Below are positions 9,851 to 20,093 of a DNA stretch of 31,040 nucleotides, piece by piece (position 1 is the first letter of the stretch; every line of letters starts with the position of its first letter). The notes below the pieces were generated by a model, which saw only the letters and a program-made list of their open reading frames with translations, searched no databases and was not told where the DNA came from. The DNA is from Nemertoderma westbladi (lineage: Eukaryota > Xenacoelomorpha > Nemertodermatida > Nemertodermatidae), in assembly GCA_032718475.1 (NCBI GenBank), contig JAUCBJ010000316.1:1-31040 (forward strand), in the 5' to 3' direction. The position numbers and the translations under genes are program-made.

Positions 9851-12015
9851 GAGGACATCAACGACGGACCTGTTACTCAGACACAAAGTGTGCTAAGTGC
9901 GGCGCGAAACAACATATCTTACTGCACACAGAATTTGGCCGAACCCGCACGAGTCAGGTAAGTGAGCCCGAACTACATGTCCAATTCAGTGATGTGAACG
10001 ACACTGACCATAGTTCGGAGATGGAAGGATTCTACACGGACGAATTCTCCGACGAAAATGAATCCTGTTACATGATTAACACAGCTGTGTATCGAGCACT
10101 TACGTACAAGGCTGAAACAGACTGTGAGGATCCCCGACTGGCTATTCCGGATCGACAGCCATCTTGGAAAGCGCTAACTTCATCGGTCGGGATCCGAGAA
10201 TTCCCTGTGGTGCAACTGAGGGTCCATGGGATAGGGAAGAGCTTGATAGTAAACGCCCTCCTTGACGCCGGCAGCACAGGTACCTTTATCGATAAAGAAC
10301 TAGCCAAAGACATCTTTGCTGGACAACCCAAGTTCCGAACCAAGGTGAACCTTTCCGGAATTATGCAGGTTTGGAAATCCACAGTAGCCACATATTACTA
10401 CATGGGTGCGTTGTCCACTCCCCAGGATGAACTAGGAGAACATAGTATAAGGTCGGTCAAAATGGTGGCGATAAAGAACTTTGCTACTAGCCAAGTGGAG
10501 CCTTACAACTGGGATGAAGACCATTTTACCCAGCAACATAGTATACCTAGATTCAACACAGATTATTCAGGGGTGCAGATCTTACTCGGCCAAAATGCGC
10601 ACGAAGCGCTTGAGACATTAGAAAAACGGCCTGCTCGACCGCAACCACTGCAGATGTATGCGGGAAGAACGAGAGTAGGTTGGTACTTCACTGGACCTTC
10701 CCGTAGGACCTTAATGGAAAGACTCCCTAATGAAAAAATACATCAGGTGAGTGAATGGGAAGAAGAAATCAGTGAGGAAGAAACCCCAACTGAGGAAGCT
10801 CCATACTCCTCAGACAATGACGACATCAACCACTTGTATGATGAGGAAAACACCATCGATCTTCTCACTGAGAACCAAACTTGGTTAAACCAAGTCAACC
10901 TATGCCATCTTATCAATCAACATGGTGGACAATTTACTTATAACGATGAATTAAACGAAGTGATAGATCGATACAATGAACACGCCATACGATTCTTTAC
11001 TCAAGAAGCCGTAGAGCCTAATTCCTACGACAAAGCCTTGTCTGTCGAGGAAGAGAGAGCCAAGCAGATTCAGGAAACGACTACATGTTATCTGAAGGAC
11101 AAAGGTCGCTATGAGATTGGTCTTCCGTTCCGACGGCGAGAACCCAGCTTCGTAAATAACCGACCTTTAGCGGAAAAGAGAATCGCACAACTACATCGGC
11201 ATCTGACAGCTAACGTTCAAGCCAGGGAAATGTATAAAACCCAGCTGAAGAAATTTATTGATAAGGGATACGCGGAGCGAGTTCTGGAAGAAACACCCAT
11301 AATGGAAAGAACGTATTATCTAACACATCATTACGTTCCCAAGCCCGGTAAACCCAACGAAGTCCGGGTAGTGTTTGACGCCTCCGCCCTTTACATGGGT
11401 CAATCCCTGAACTCAGAACTGTTGCCGGGACCTAACTTACTCCAATCTTTGTTGGGAATATTATTAAGACTGCGGCAATATTCTATCGCATTCGCTTCAG
11501 ACATAGAAGGCATGTTCTTACAAGTCAAGGCGCTGGATAGGGATCGAGACAGCCTAAGATTTCTGTGGTGGCCTGAAGGAGACCTCAACCAGAAACCGGT
11601 GGAGTACTGGATGACTATCCAGGCTTTCGGGATCATCTCGAGCCCCTCGAATGCTTGTTCGGTAGTGCGTACAACTGCCGATGACAACCGAGACGCCTTC
11701 TCTAAAGCAGTTATCGACAACATCAAACGGGATATATACATGGATGACAATTTAAATTCCCTCCCATCGGTGGAAGAAGCCATTGATGTTGCCAAGGGAA
11801 CAGTAGAGTGCTTGCAACGCGGTGGATTTCGGCTAACCAAATTCACTAGTAACTCCCGTGAGTTTCTGGAATCGATCCCGGTAGAAGACCGAGGCGTTAA
11901 AGATCTGGACCTCATCAAGGACGATCTTCCGGAAACCAAGATGCTTGGATTAAAATGGGACATGGTGAGAGATATCTTGTTTTTTTCAGTTAAAACAGCG
12001 AGAGAATCCAGTTAG
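9841..12015 (+). pseudogene. pol: BEL/Pao pol: aspartic protease and reverse transcriptase
   Basis: After the end of the zinc cluster, residues ~139-150 (counted from the TTG at 9841) read LLDAGSTGTFI, the D-x-G-S active site of BEL/Pao retropepsin (Asp near residue 142). An acidic linker follows. The reverse transcriptase occupies about residues 480-700, with VVFDASA, the first catalytic Asp in SDIEGMFLQV (residue 554), LRFLWW and the YMDD box at residues 633-636. KMLGLKWD near the end is the usual start of the BEL/Pao thumb/connection region. The frame ends prematurely: coding continues one frame over from about 11987, best explained by one extra T in the T7 run at 11980-11986. It would process the polyprotein and copy element RNA to DNA. 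Confidence 0.93.
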
Positions 12016-13399
12016 AACTAAACGGATTTGTCTAAGTATCCTGAGCACTTACTTCGATCCATTGGGATTTATAAGCCCAGTTATATTGGTTGCTCGGAGC
12101 TTAGTACAACAAATGTGGTTTGAAAACCACTCGTGGGATGATCCACTTAAGGGAGAACTACTAAAGAAGTGGATGAAATGGGAAGATTCTCTACCATCCA
12201 TCGAGAAGTTTAAGATTTCCCGTTCATATTTTGGTCACGTTCTCCCCATGTATTCCTATCAACTCCATGTATTTGGAGACGCTAGCGATATGGGAATAGG
12301 TATAGTAGCCTACCTGAGGGTTGAAACTCCAGATGGAATTAAAGTTGCCTTGGTCGCCTCTAAGGCCCTAATAAACAACAAATTACGAGTTCCTAGAGCG
12401 GAGTTAAAGGCGGCTCTATACGCTACAGCCATCGGCTGGAATATAACAGAACAGATCGACTATCCACTGGAGAAAACTGTCTATTTGACTGATGCTTTAC
12501 TCGTTCTGGAGTATATAACAAATGAAGTCTGTCAGTTCAGCGTCTTCGTTACCAACAGAGTAGCCATTATACTCAGTCGCTCTAATGTAGATCAATGGAG
12601 ACATTGCCCTGGGACGATTAATCCAGCCGACATCGCTTCCAGAGGAGCAACTCCTCAAGAACTGATAGATACTCCAGACTGGTTAGGTGGACCCGACTTC
12701 CTGAGTAAAGAAGATGATGAATGGCCCCCTCTTCTCACCACGGCGGAGATTAGACAAGCCAAGGGAGCGGAGAAAGTCAAACCTAAAACCAGGACGAGTA
12801 AATCAAAGTTATTTAAACCTGTGATAGATCTGTCTGTACTACACACCTCCGGGGATGATGCTGTGGATCTAAACTCACCCATTACGACTAGATCCGTTAT
12901 AGAAATTAGAGAAAGAGACTGGAAATCTGGAACACCAGATGTCTCGCAAGGACTCTCCCCTCTCCTACAGAGAGCAATAAATCATTATAGCTCCTGGAAT
13001 CGCCTTTGCAAGGCCGTTGTGTATCTTAAAAGATGTTTCCATGATCACTATTCCAGGACGAAGATCGCTAGTGATACCGCTCCAATAATATCCGAAAAGG
13101 TCCATGCTATTAAAGACCTTCCCACTTATAAAGTGTCTGATAGGTTTCTGACTGAGAAGATCAGTTACCAAGAACATGAGGAAACCAATAAGCAGATACT
13201 GAGACTCCTGCAATGCTACGAAGATTCCAATAAGTATTTCCTGTTGTTGAGAAATCCACAGATGCGCTTAAGGGATCGTTTCTCTAGTACGATGATAGAT
13301 GGGTTAATACGTGTTGGAGGGAGATTAACTAATGTTCATTGTCCTTTGACACAAAGTTTCCCATACTCATTAGAAATCTTGAAATACAAATCAAGATGA
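11987..13399 (+). pseudogene. pol: BEL/Pao pol: connection region and RNase H
   Basis: The continued frame shows the conserved DPLGFISPVILVAR connection motif (encoded near 12055-12095), then RNase H with catalytic acidic residues in FGDASD (Asp codon 12278), PRAELKAAL (Glu codon 12401) and YLTDALLVL (Asp codon 12491). WRHCPGTINPADIASRG and the DWLGGPDFL motif follow, both hallmarks of BEL/Pao polyproteins. Coding quality is lost at the end: integrase sequence continues in another frame from about 13353, consistent with loss of one A in the AAA at 13353-13355. The domain degrades the RNA strand of the RNA-DNA hybrid. Confidence 0.9.
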
Positions 13400-14670
13400 T
13401 TGTAGATGTTCACGATAGACTTTACCATGCTAGTAGAGAACGAGTTCTTAGCGAAATTCGAACTCGCTATTATTTTCATAAGCCCCGTAGAGCTCTAAAC
13501 CAAGTTCTTAGGAACTGTATACCCTGTAGGAAAGCATTTAGTAGGCCTTTAACACAGCGAGAGGCATAATTACCTAGGGAACAATTAAGCTTCTATGAAT
13601 CACCCTTTACTAATACTGGTGTGGATTTATTTGGCCCTATTGAAGAATATCGTGCTAGGACTATAGTCAAGCGATGGTGTGTCATCTTTGTCTGTATGAC
13701 TTGTAGAGCGATCCATCTAGATATGGTGAACGATCTATCTACCAACAGCTTCATACTGAGTTTACGCCGACAGATTGCTCGTTTTGGGACTAGCAACACT
13801 ATGAGATCTGACAAAGGAACGAACTTCATTGGCGCCAATAATGAGATCAAAGCTTACGTGAAAGATTGGAACCAAAGACAGGTGGACAATCAGCTAAGGG
13901 TAACAGCATCTAGCTTGACCTTCAACGCCGCCGACGCCCCTTGGTGGGGAGGAAGTTGGGAGAGATTAATACGGAGCGTGAAGACCACATTTCACTTTAT
14001 AGTGCCGTGCCGCGCGTATCTCACCGACGAACTTTTGCGGACGTTAATGGAAGAAATTGCCGCCTATCTTAACGAGAGACCGCTTATGCCAGTCTCATCG
14101 AGTCCCGATTCCGAGAAGACGTTAAAGAACCTGATAAAGAAGCTAGAAGCTCTGACACCCGCGCATTTCCTACTAAAGAAACCTGTAGCCATGCTCCCGC
14201 AATTGGAAATCACGGACGGAGACGAATACTGCCGACAAACTTGGCAACTTATGCAGTTATTATCCCATCGTTTTGCTGACTATTTCGAAAAACATTATCT
14301 TCCTACGCTACAACTTCGAACAAAGTGGTTTGCGCAGCAAGAAAACGTCAGCGCCGGAGACATGGTCCTTATCGTGGAATCAGATCTTCCACGTAAGAGG
14401 TGTCAGACAGGTCGTATCATCGAGACTCATATATCCGATGATGGTTTAGTGCGATCGGTAGAACTCGTCGTCATGACGAGTTACAGAGTTACAGAACGTA
14501 ACTTTAAGAAACCTGGAATTGTATTCGAAACACAACAACTTAATCGCCCAGTTGGTCGTTTATGTTTACTGGAAAGAGACCGAGAGTTATCCGGAAACTA
14601 TGGAAGGCAAGATACTCTTCCCACGACCACCTCCCTAACCCAACAGACATCTAGGGACTCCCCAACGTAA
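13356..14670 (+). pseudogene. pol: BEL/Pao pol: integrase and DUF5641
   Basis: The zinc-binding H-x4-H-x29-C-x2-C motif is encoded at His 13411 and 13426 and Cys 13516 and 13525. An in-frame TAA at 13567-13569 follows. The catalytic core has its first Asp in VDLFGP (13624), its second in SDKGTNF (13810) and its Glu in GGSWERL (13960), with 49 residues between the second Asp and the Glu, as expected for BEL/Pao. The C-terminal part (about 14340-14580) carries GDMVLI, PRKRCQTGRI, DGLVRSVEL and RPVGRLCLLE, matching DUF5641, which closes nearly all BEL/Pao polyproteins. Its role is inserting the cDNA into the genome. Apart from the stop it is well preserved. Confidence 0.92.
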
Positions 14671-15260
14671 CAGCGTCTGGCGTGGGTGTGTGACTATATT
14701 ATTTTATATTTTTTTTATTATTTTTATATTTATGTATGTATTATTACGTAATTTTATTATTATAATCGTTTTTTTAATTTTATTTAGTAGAATAATATTT
14801 TAACGATTATTCAGTAGATTAGTGCAATATATATTCGTGTTTATTACTTAATTACTTAGCATAATATATTTCGTTTAACGGCAAGAAATAATTCATTTTC
14901 TCTTTCCTTACTGTCCGTATCATACTATAAATACGTGAATACAGTAAGATGAAATGTCCGTACTTATTAAAAGTACAATACCGCCCCTACTATACTCAAG
15001 TATTGTTGGTAAGTAGAGTATTAGGAATGCAAAGTTCAGATCCTCGTGTCTCGGCTAAACCAAGCTCTGGGTAGACCTTGGAAACGACTTGCCACTTCTC
15101 ACTGACATTGGTTCTTGCAATATTGCTCTCATACCGTATATTAAATAATACATATAGTAGAATGATGTCCATTTAACAGTAGCGTTGAAGTTCAAAATAT
15201 TAACAAACATTATTAATATTAATAATGATATCAAACAAATCTGTTAATGAATCTTCAAAT

Positions 15261-15402
15261 AAATCTGTTAAACCCTTTGACCATCTGAAATTCTAGTCGA
15301 TTAAGATATCGCGGCACCCACCGATATACTTGAAAGACAAAATTCTAGAATCAGTGGTTAACGTCCCCAGACATGTTCTGGAATAAATCGGTGCCCATCT
15401 TA
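15261..15402 (+). repeat. Structured spacer module, copy A
   Basis: Runs from AAATCTGTTAAACC to GTGCCCATCTT and is repeated in diverged form at 15500-15640. Within it, AATTCTAG near 15289 can pair with CTAGAATT near 15343, and CCAGA (15367-15371) with TCTGG (15377-15381). Both stems are retained in copy B. Conservation of the stems, against drift in the loops and the 30-nt segment between, suggests RNA or DNA structure matters. Confidence 0.6.
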
Positions 15403-15499
15403 AATATTAAATATTTAATAAATATTTATAAAATCTGTTAAAACAAATGTTATAATAGAGTAAATGCTGACAAATTAACTCTAGAAAATCTATAAATCA

Positions 15500-15640
15500 A
15501 AATCTGTTAAAATTTAGATCCTCTAAAATTCTAGTCGATTAAGATATCATAGAACTTACCGATACTCTTAAAAAGACAAAATTTCTAGAATTAAGGATCC
15601 TAGCCCCAGACCTGTTCTGGTTTAAAATTGTGTCTATTTT
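15500..15640 (+). repeat. Structured spacer module, copy B
   Basis: Diverged direct copy of 15261-15402 with the shared blocks TTCTAGTCGATTAAGATATC, AAGACAAAAT and CCCCAGAC...GTTCTGG. The small hairpin is kept at 15606-15620 (CCAGA/TCTGG), as is the AATTCTAG/CTAGAATT pair. The copies are about 100 bp apart, separated by AT-rich DNA with another AAATCTGTTAA. Confidence 0.6.
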
Positions 15641-16447
15641 AATTTCAAATAATAAAATTTACGGGAATAAATTTAAATTGATATCCTCTCATGAATTTGA
15701 TAAATTGTCATTTTATACAATTTATAGCATTTCCAAAATTCCATTAATTAATAGATCATGGGAGCGGAGATTCACCCTATTAAGTATATTAGTGTGCGAG
15801 AATCTCCAGTGAATAGTCAATAGCCGATAAAATTCATAAAATCATGTATAAGGGGAATATTGACAATTAAAGAATTACTATTAAATAGCATCCCAGATCT
15901 GTATGCATGAGAATTACCCTAATTCTACCGCTAGCTTTCCATAATGTCACCATAGCAACAACCACGCTAGAATTAGAAGCGAGTTAAAAGAACAATAGAA
16001 AGCTTGCCCCATTGAATAGCATGCGGAATAAATAGCACCTTGCTAGTATCGAGGGATACATAATAATAACGTGGCATTCTGGAAGGCATTTGACTAACGG
16101 ACAAATGGCCCGAATGTGTACAAATTGTGACAGGAGTGTGGAATTTGTGTATTTATAGGTGAATGTTACTACTAAAGTGTGTTTACAGTAGCGAGTCGCA
16201 GTTGTGAAAGTTACCCTGCCTCTGTAGCAAGAACCTGCAGTAAATCTAAGCCCTTGGGATGTACAGTGGAGTGACTCGCGCTGGTTATTGTTGTCATTGT
16301 GTAGCTACTATGTTGGCGAGAGGCACAGCGACGACAGTATATCAGCGCTGAGGATCTTGCGCTGTCCGGGGGCACTGAGGGGGAGGCAGCGACGACCGCT
16401 AGCCTAATTATAATTAATTATAATATCGATAAACTCATATAGCAGCG

Positions 16448-18651
16448 ATGACTGAGTTGATAGAAGATGATCTTGGTATCAGGGAGCAATATACCCTACC
16501 ATTGCAGGCATTTGTTGATAGTTTAATAAGCGGCGACGCTAGTCAACATACTACAGAGGACGATGGCCGTTATATCGAACCGCCAATGTCAAAGGAACAG
16601 CTCACACGTGAATTGGACTATAGAAAATTCACCGCTCGCTATACGCATCGTAATGGTACGTATATGGACTTCTTAACTACTGGTCATCCTATCGATTTAC
16701 ACTACACGGACGATGTAGACACCGAAAGGGAAATGATCCTATTTAAATATCATACCCAGCGGAGTTGGAATGATAAACTGAGAATTGAACATGAAAATTC
16801 TATTCGAAACCGACTCGAAAGAGAAGATGTTGAAGAACCGGATAAACGTAGTGACTTCAACGAATATTTAGAATTCTTGAGAGAAACTTATCTCAATGTA
16901 GCTAGTCAACAAAATCTAGAAACTCGATATCCTCAAGGTATACATCATAACCCTATGGTAGAACTCAAACGACTCTATTTCACTATGATGTATCTTACCG
17001 CCGATCAACCACTACCTGTTGTACCGGATAGCTTCGAACAGATGGAGGAATATTGTAAAACTGGAGAAAGATCACCCACATTTCCCCTACAAGACGTGCG
17101 TCTTTGGTATTATTGCGATGAATGCCCTAGACCCAACCAACAAACGGAAAGACATAAACATCCGCGGAGACGTTGTGCTAAACACAGTTTTACTCGCTAT
17201 ACTTACGGGAGTTTCGAGCGAAACTTGTTCGATGTATCACCCACGCTCGCTTGACTCAAACGATCCTTAAATAAACCTATGATGAGAGTTCCGGAATTCT
17301 CGGTCAGACCTCCTCATTCCCTGGTGAGACCTCAGACTCTTGATCCTAATAGTATGACAGATCCTCCTGAACTGTACTCATTGTTCAAAGATCTAGTGTT
17401 ACCCGAACAATTAGTCGGTGGCACTCCGGTTGTGGGCTCTCTAGATATTCGCCCATCCTACCTAGCCAGATTGGGACGCGGACATTTAATATCACCGTTC
17501 AATCCCTATAATCGTCCCGGTTTAACCCCGAGACAACCTGTCACCGAGATGGAGGAGAGCGTTGTACGAAATGCGTTAGACGCTATTCGACAAAAGATCG
17601 GAAAAGGAACCTACGATTGTTTAGACAAACGTAAATTGCAACAACAAGTCCAAGCCGTAAAAGAATTAGCTTTACCTCAGTTCGATCGGGAAATCCAGAA
17701 TCTCGAAGAAGATATCGAACTTGGACGAACCTACTCTCTGCAAGAGTTTTTCGACGAACGCTTCCAGTGACAAGCGGAGGAAAATCAGCTCGAGGAGAAG
17801 CACATCGAAATGGACGAGAGAGAAGAAGCAGCTTTAGCCCAGCCAGAATCTCAAATCCTTATGACTGATCTCTATTCCAAAACCATTATTCATCCTTCGA
17901 TGGTTCCCCATTTCGGAGACAAACTCTTCACCACGGTACAACCCCAACCGGTTGATATCAACCTAAGATCTAGAGATCTTATCGCTGACGCTCCTATGTT
18001 ACAACGTCCACCAATCGAGGCCGCTCGTGTCGACGGTATACCCATTAAACCTCTGGACAATCGAGCGGATCTTGTCCGTCGTATGGTACACGAGGTCAAC
18101 CTACGCGCTAGACCTTTACCGAACTCATTTTATGGGATCAAAGACCACCCCTATTACGTCAATTTAACTCAATATTATATGGTGAAACCAAAAGATCCTA
18201 CATACAGTTTAAAGTTTCTACCATTGATAAATCCCACGGTGACTTGTTCATAAACTTGCATCCTGAGCTTCAAGAAGTTCATAGACAACCATATGAATAT
18301 AGAGCCAGAGAACGCGAGTTGGAAAGAACCATCAAACCGAGGAAATGTATCACTACTCACGGTCCACCTACCGCTCTCGTGCAAATGACTCGTCAGGGAC
18401 CAGTAAGAGCTGCTGTCCTGAAACGCGCTCTAAAGGTTGTTCGACCTCGTTCTACTGAGGTTGATATCGATCAACCAGGGACCTCGACCGGCGGATATAC
18501 CGACCGTAATCCGAAACCTTCTGATGCAATTGTATTGCACCCCTCACCCAGGAGTTATAGCCCTCCTAGTAAAGTGGCTCGCCCCAAAGAGAAAAAGACT
18601 CTTACTAGCCTCAAAAAACTTCGTAAACGCCGTTCACGAAAGAAGGACTAA
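16448..18651 (+). pseudogene. Third retroelement ORF, ~730 codons, unknown function (broken)
   Basis: One frame starts at ATGACTGAGTTGATAG (16448) and runs to 18253 with TGA stops at 17252-17254 and 17768-17770. Coding then continues in the next frame to the TAA at 18649-18651, with the shift best placed near 18235. The protein is hydrophilic and acidic at first, with a Cys/His cluster (YYCDEC...HKHPRRRCAKH, about residues 221-246) that could bind zinc. The middle is rich in Pro, Leu and Arg, followed by a Glu/Gln-rich helical stretch (encoded about 17620-17830), and the C-terminus is strongly basic (KKLRKRRSRKKD), suggesting nucleic-acid binding or nuclear targeting. No signal peptide or membrane segment is seen, so it is not a typical envelope gene. 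It lies on the element's strand, inside both LTRs, and shows the same level of decay as pol. I do not recognise the family. Confidence 0.7.
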
Positions 18652-18721
18652 TAGTTTAGAGTATTTTTGTATTTTAGAAACTGTGATATTTTATATTTTA
18701 TAGACTTAAATCCCATTTTCT

Positions 18722-18729
18722 GGGAGCGG
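18722..18729 (+). promoter_or_regulatory. Polypurine-tract-like site
   Basis: GGGAGCGG lies directly before the TGT of the 3' LTR, the position where the plus-strand primer of LTR retrotransposons is made. It is short and holds one C, so it is an imperfect tract; the assignment rests mainly on position. Confidence 0.5.
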
Positions 18730-19872
18730 TGTAAAAGCTTTTGCAGACATAACAAGTCATTTTTACGCAATGCGCAGAATACTCTAAAATAGCCCTAAAT
18801 TTATCCAACTACGCGACGGGAGGGAATTAGATCCAAGATGACGAAATCTGTCAGCTGATTCTTTGTGGACGTGGAGGTTCTTTGTTCTGCCTTATTCAGC
18901 CAATCAGAGTGATTTTCACTTTATGTCTAACAGAAACCTATGGAAACTCGCGCAATGCATTACGGTCTTTGTTTACTATTTTCTGAGCATCAGAGCCAGC
19001 TCAGAATTTTCTGTGCTTCTGTGTGGAAGTTTCAGACTTTGGCCTAGGAACATCAGATGGCCTTGATTATAAGAACGTAAAACTATTAACTTGTCATTCT
19101 ACTGATCATACTTAACTCACCTTGATTTCTTTGTTTACTATTTCATAACTGCATAAGTAACACATGCTGACTGTTCACCGCATTATTTTACTTCTGTTAT
19201 TAATTGTTGTTATATTAATGGATATTGCTGTTATATTTGGAGAATACCGATAAATAATCATAAACCCCTCAATCTTCTTGATTACTGAGGTAAGAGGAAC
19301 AGGTTTACCGGTAGCAACTGCGACTTAAATTATAGTGGTTTGTGTGAATTAAATGCTATTTCATAATCCCTACATGTGTCAGTTGCGATCCTCCTTATAT
19401 ATGATCAAATTCAGTGACGGTCGGCAGATTAGTGCGAAGTAGTGTGAAGTAGTGTGAAGTAGTGTGAAGTCGTGTGAAGTAGTGTGAAGGTTAATAAAGC
19501 ATCTCCTAAAGAATGCGCTATTTACGAAACTCTGTGGCCATCTAGTTGTGATTAGTATAAGTCATAACTCTGTTTTTATACTTAAAGCGCCACGTCCTAA
19601 AGGAACTGTTAATATTTCCCCGAAAGTAAATATATTTGTCAGAGATTATATAGTAACGATCAATCGAATAATACAGTAGGTCTACACTGCAATAACTTTC
19701 AAGGAATCCGAATCCAGTCTCCCACACCGTGGGTCATACGCCGCGCACGGACTGGCTTCGGCTGATGTAACTTCAGTACACTAGGTAATTGATAAAGGCT
19801 AAAGTCGATTTATAAACAAGAGGACAACTAAAATTGGCAGGTTAAACTGCGAAAGGTCTAAAAGCGCGAACA
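18730..19872 (+). repeat. 3' long terminal repeat
   Basis: Nearly identical to 3563-4673, starting TGTAAAAGCTTTTGCAG and ending AGCGCGAACA. It is 32 bp longer, mostly from three extra copies of a 10-bp AGTGTGAAGT-type repeat at about 19436-19490, between the TATA-like box and AATAAA. The reading frames at 18863-19066 and 19542-19727 are counterparts of those in the 5' LTR and are not genes. Confidence 0.94.
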
Positions 19873-19877
19873 CTGGC
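19873..19877. repeat. Target site duplication, right copy (CTGGC)
   Basis: Exact repeat of the 5 bp before the 5' LTR. Together with the TGT/ACA ends this fixes the element borders. Confidence 0.92.
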
Positions 19878-20085
19878 CAAAATGGTTCAATTTATAATAT
19901 AAGTGGTTCAACACAATAGCATGTGAAGATGACGGTAATAATGATAAAGCCAAAACGGAAATTTTTCAATCTGAAAAATTTGAATTATGGCAACATCTAA
20001 GGGAAAAACGGTTTATCCAGCATTATTGGATTCAGGAAATCTGAAAGCGGCCTCTCTCTCCAGCCTAATATTGCATAATGTAATG

Positions 20086-20093
20086 GACTGATG
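20086..20093. repeat. Target site duplication of foldback element, left copy (GACTGATG)
   Basis: GACTGATG directly precedes the inverted-repeat start GGTAATGGTGAAAAAT and is repeated exactly at 21613-21620, directly after the mirrored end. An 8-bp duplication fits hAT-like and some other cut-and-paste transposases. Confidence 0.85.

Larger units (their letters stand above)
14671..16447 (+). other. Non-coding spacer between pol and the third ORF
   Basis: A 1.8-kb segment without convincing coding potential in any frame. 14690-15200 is very AT-rich with T-runs. 15236-15640 holds repeated AAATCTGTTAA motifs and two copies of a ~140-bp module. 15900-16440 is less AT-rich and includes a TATTTATAGG-like box near 16151, possible as a weak internal promoter, and an inverted AATTATAATTAATTATAAT stretch just before the next ATG. 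The third ORF could be expressed by splicing, an internal promoter or internal initiation; none is proven by the sequence. Confidence 0.6.
3563..19872 (+). mobile_element. BEL/Pao LTR retrotransposon, 16.3 kb, defective
   Basis: Direct repeats of 1111 bp (3563-4673) and 1143 bp (18730-19872), both beginning TGT and ending ACA, are flanked by the same 5-bp target duplication. They enclose gag, then protease-RT-RNase H-integrase in the BEL/Pao order with DUF1759-like and DUF5641-like domains, then an extra ~730-codon coding region. Hand alignment of the LTRs shows roughly two dozen mismatches plus one 30-bp repeat-number difference, so the insertion is neither brand new nor ancient. A short purine-rich stretch precedes the right LTR. 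No TGG-type tRNA primer-binding site is obvious in the first 50 nt after the left LTR. Six in-frame stops and about six frameshifts interrupt the coding regions. At 16.3 kb it is much longer than typical BEL/Pao elements, because of a 1.9-kb leader, a 1.8-kb spacer and the third ORF. Confidence 0.93.

Noticed and set aside
9841-9960. Programmed gag-pol frameshift
   Set aside because: The frame change lies inside the zinc-knuckle region, splitting its Cys/His residues, and no slippery heptamer is evident; BEL/Pao elements usually have one continuous gag-pol frame.
6554-18651. Altered genetic code (TAA/TGA read as amino acids)
   Set aside because: Only six internal stops over about 3,400 codons, accompanied by frameshifts, in a typical metazoan element; the other coding frames end normally at TAA or TAG. 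Decay or sequence error is simpler.
16448-18651. Envelope gene
   Set aside because: No signal peptide, furin-like site or membrane anchor; the protein is hydrophilic with a basic C-terminus.
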